DNA of 64,000 nt from AP-15 sp963702685. GTDB taxonomy: Bacteria > Pseudomonadota > Alphaproteobacteria > ATCC43930 > CGMCC-115725. The position numbers and the translations under genes are program-made. The notes beneath the pieces were generated by a model, which saw only the letters and a list, made by a program, of their open reading frames with translations, had not been told where the DNA came from and did not search any database. Below are positions 63,759 to 64,000 of this stretch, piece by piece. Location of the stretch: contig CAVPDQ010000006.1 of the NCBI GenBank assembly GCA_963702685.1, forward strand, positions 124,001 to 188,000. The letters are read 5' to 3'. Positions within the stretch are counted from its first letter, which is position 1, and every line of letters begins with the position of its first letter.

Positions 63759-64000
63759 TCATAGCATGAGCCTCCGGATGCCGTCCTTCAGAACCGGCGT
63801 ATTGAAGTTCAGCAATAAGCCGATACGAATTCCGCTCAGCTTCATATAAGTTAGTAGCTGCGCTTCGTGTATCGGCAGCAAGCGTTCGACAGTCTTTAAT
63901 TCAACGATAATCTGCTTACCGACAACGAGATCGAGGCGGTAACCACATTCGAGTCGCATCGACTTATAGATAACTGGCAACGGGACTTGCCGTCGCACAT
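63759..64000 (-). CDS. GxxExxY family protein, C-terminal part
   Basis: The gene enters from the right edge on the minus strand. The visible 80 residues contain QVPLPVIYKSMRLECGYRLD, LVVGKQIIVELKTVERLLPI, HEAQLLTYMKLSGIRIGLLL and NFNTPVLKDGIRRL, the end of the GxxExxY family, whose E-L-K triad recalls a PD-(D/E)XK nuclease-like fold. The diagnostic N-terminal GxxExxY motif lies outside. Its base composition is lower in GC than the neighbouring FadJ-like gene. Function unknown. Confidence 0.85.
   Translation of the reverse strand, partial: VRRQVPLPVIYKSMRLECGYRLDLVVGKQIIVELKTVERLLPIHEAQLLTYMKLSGIRIGLLLNFNTPVLKDGIRRLML

Overview
This 64 kb window is GC-rich chromosomal DNA from an alphaproteobacterium, most likely of the Rhodospirillales type. 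This is inferred from gene order and protein style: thrC followed by an M16 peptidase and a RimJ-type acetyltransferase, recO next to parC, and valS followed by a PopZ-like DUF2497 protein, a TolC-like channel and a pcm-like methyltransferase. No rRNA, tRNA, CRISPR array, phage or intact insertion sequence was seen. Genes lie on both strands in short operons that often overlap by 1-4 bases.

Layout. 0-7.3 kb: the end of a divergent polysaccharide deacetylase, a CitE/MaoC pair, DedA, a SAM hydrolase, a broken MFS transporter, TerC and a radical SAM protein. 7.3-12.3 kb: a degenerate glycine-zipper gene, thrC, M16 peptidase, acetyltransferase, YqgE and peroxiredoxin. 12.3-17.9 kb: an HpsN/HisD-like dehydrogenase (frameshifted), a MazEF-type toxin-antitoxin pair, a substrate-binding protein, an SDR, a lipoyl-hydrolase and a PPOX-type oxidoreductase. 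18-25.5 kb: recO, parC, a DegP-type protease, a hydroxylase fused to an HTH domain, and mepA. 25.5-31.5 kb: an accessory-looking zone in which trmJ and cysS sit among two toxin/immunity-like pairs and an antitoxin remnant. 31.5-43.4 kb: VOC proteins, two polyprenyl-sugar-type glycosyltransferases, a haloacetate dehalogenase-like hydrolase, an amidohydrolase, two RNA-modification enzymes, galU, a phosphohexomutase and a D,D-carboxypeptidase. 43.5-53.8 kb: a GatC-like/amidase pair, an SDR, an amidohydrolase, valS, PopZ-like, TolC-like, pcm-like, folK and glyoxalase II. 54-64 kb: a large transthyretin-like protein of unknown role, a lipocalin-like pseudogene carrying an internal inversion, a metallo-beta-lactamase-fold enzyme, a broken repeat-rich secreted protein, a FadJ-type bifunctional enzyme and the end of a GxxExxY protein.

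The strongest candidates for something new are: (1) a toxin gene with an alphaproteobacterial N-terminal module, whose C-terminal tip drops sharply in GC, followed by a small immunity-like gene; (2) a second, stand-alone toxin/immunity pair between cysS and trmJ; (3) an in-frame fusion of a YdaS/Cro-like DNA-binding domain to an HpaB hydroxylase, with a palindrome in its promoter spacer; (4) a lipocalin-like gene whose middle is inverted.

Caution: at least seven otherwise well-conserved genes carry a single-base frameshift, most of them +1. That pattern suggests either consensus errors in long-read sequence or genuine decay, so every frameshift should be checked on reads before biology is built on it.
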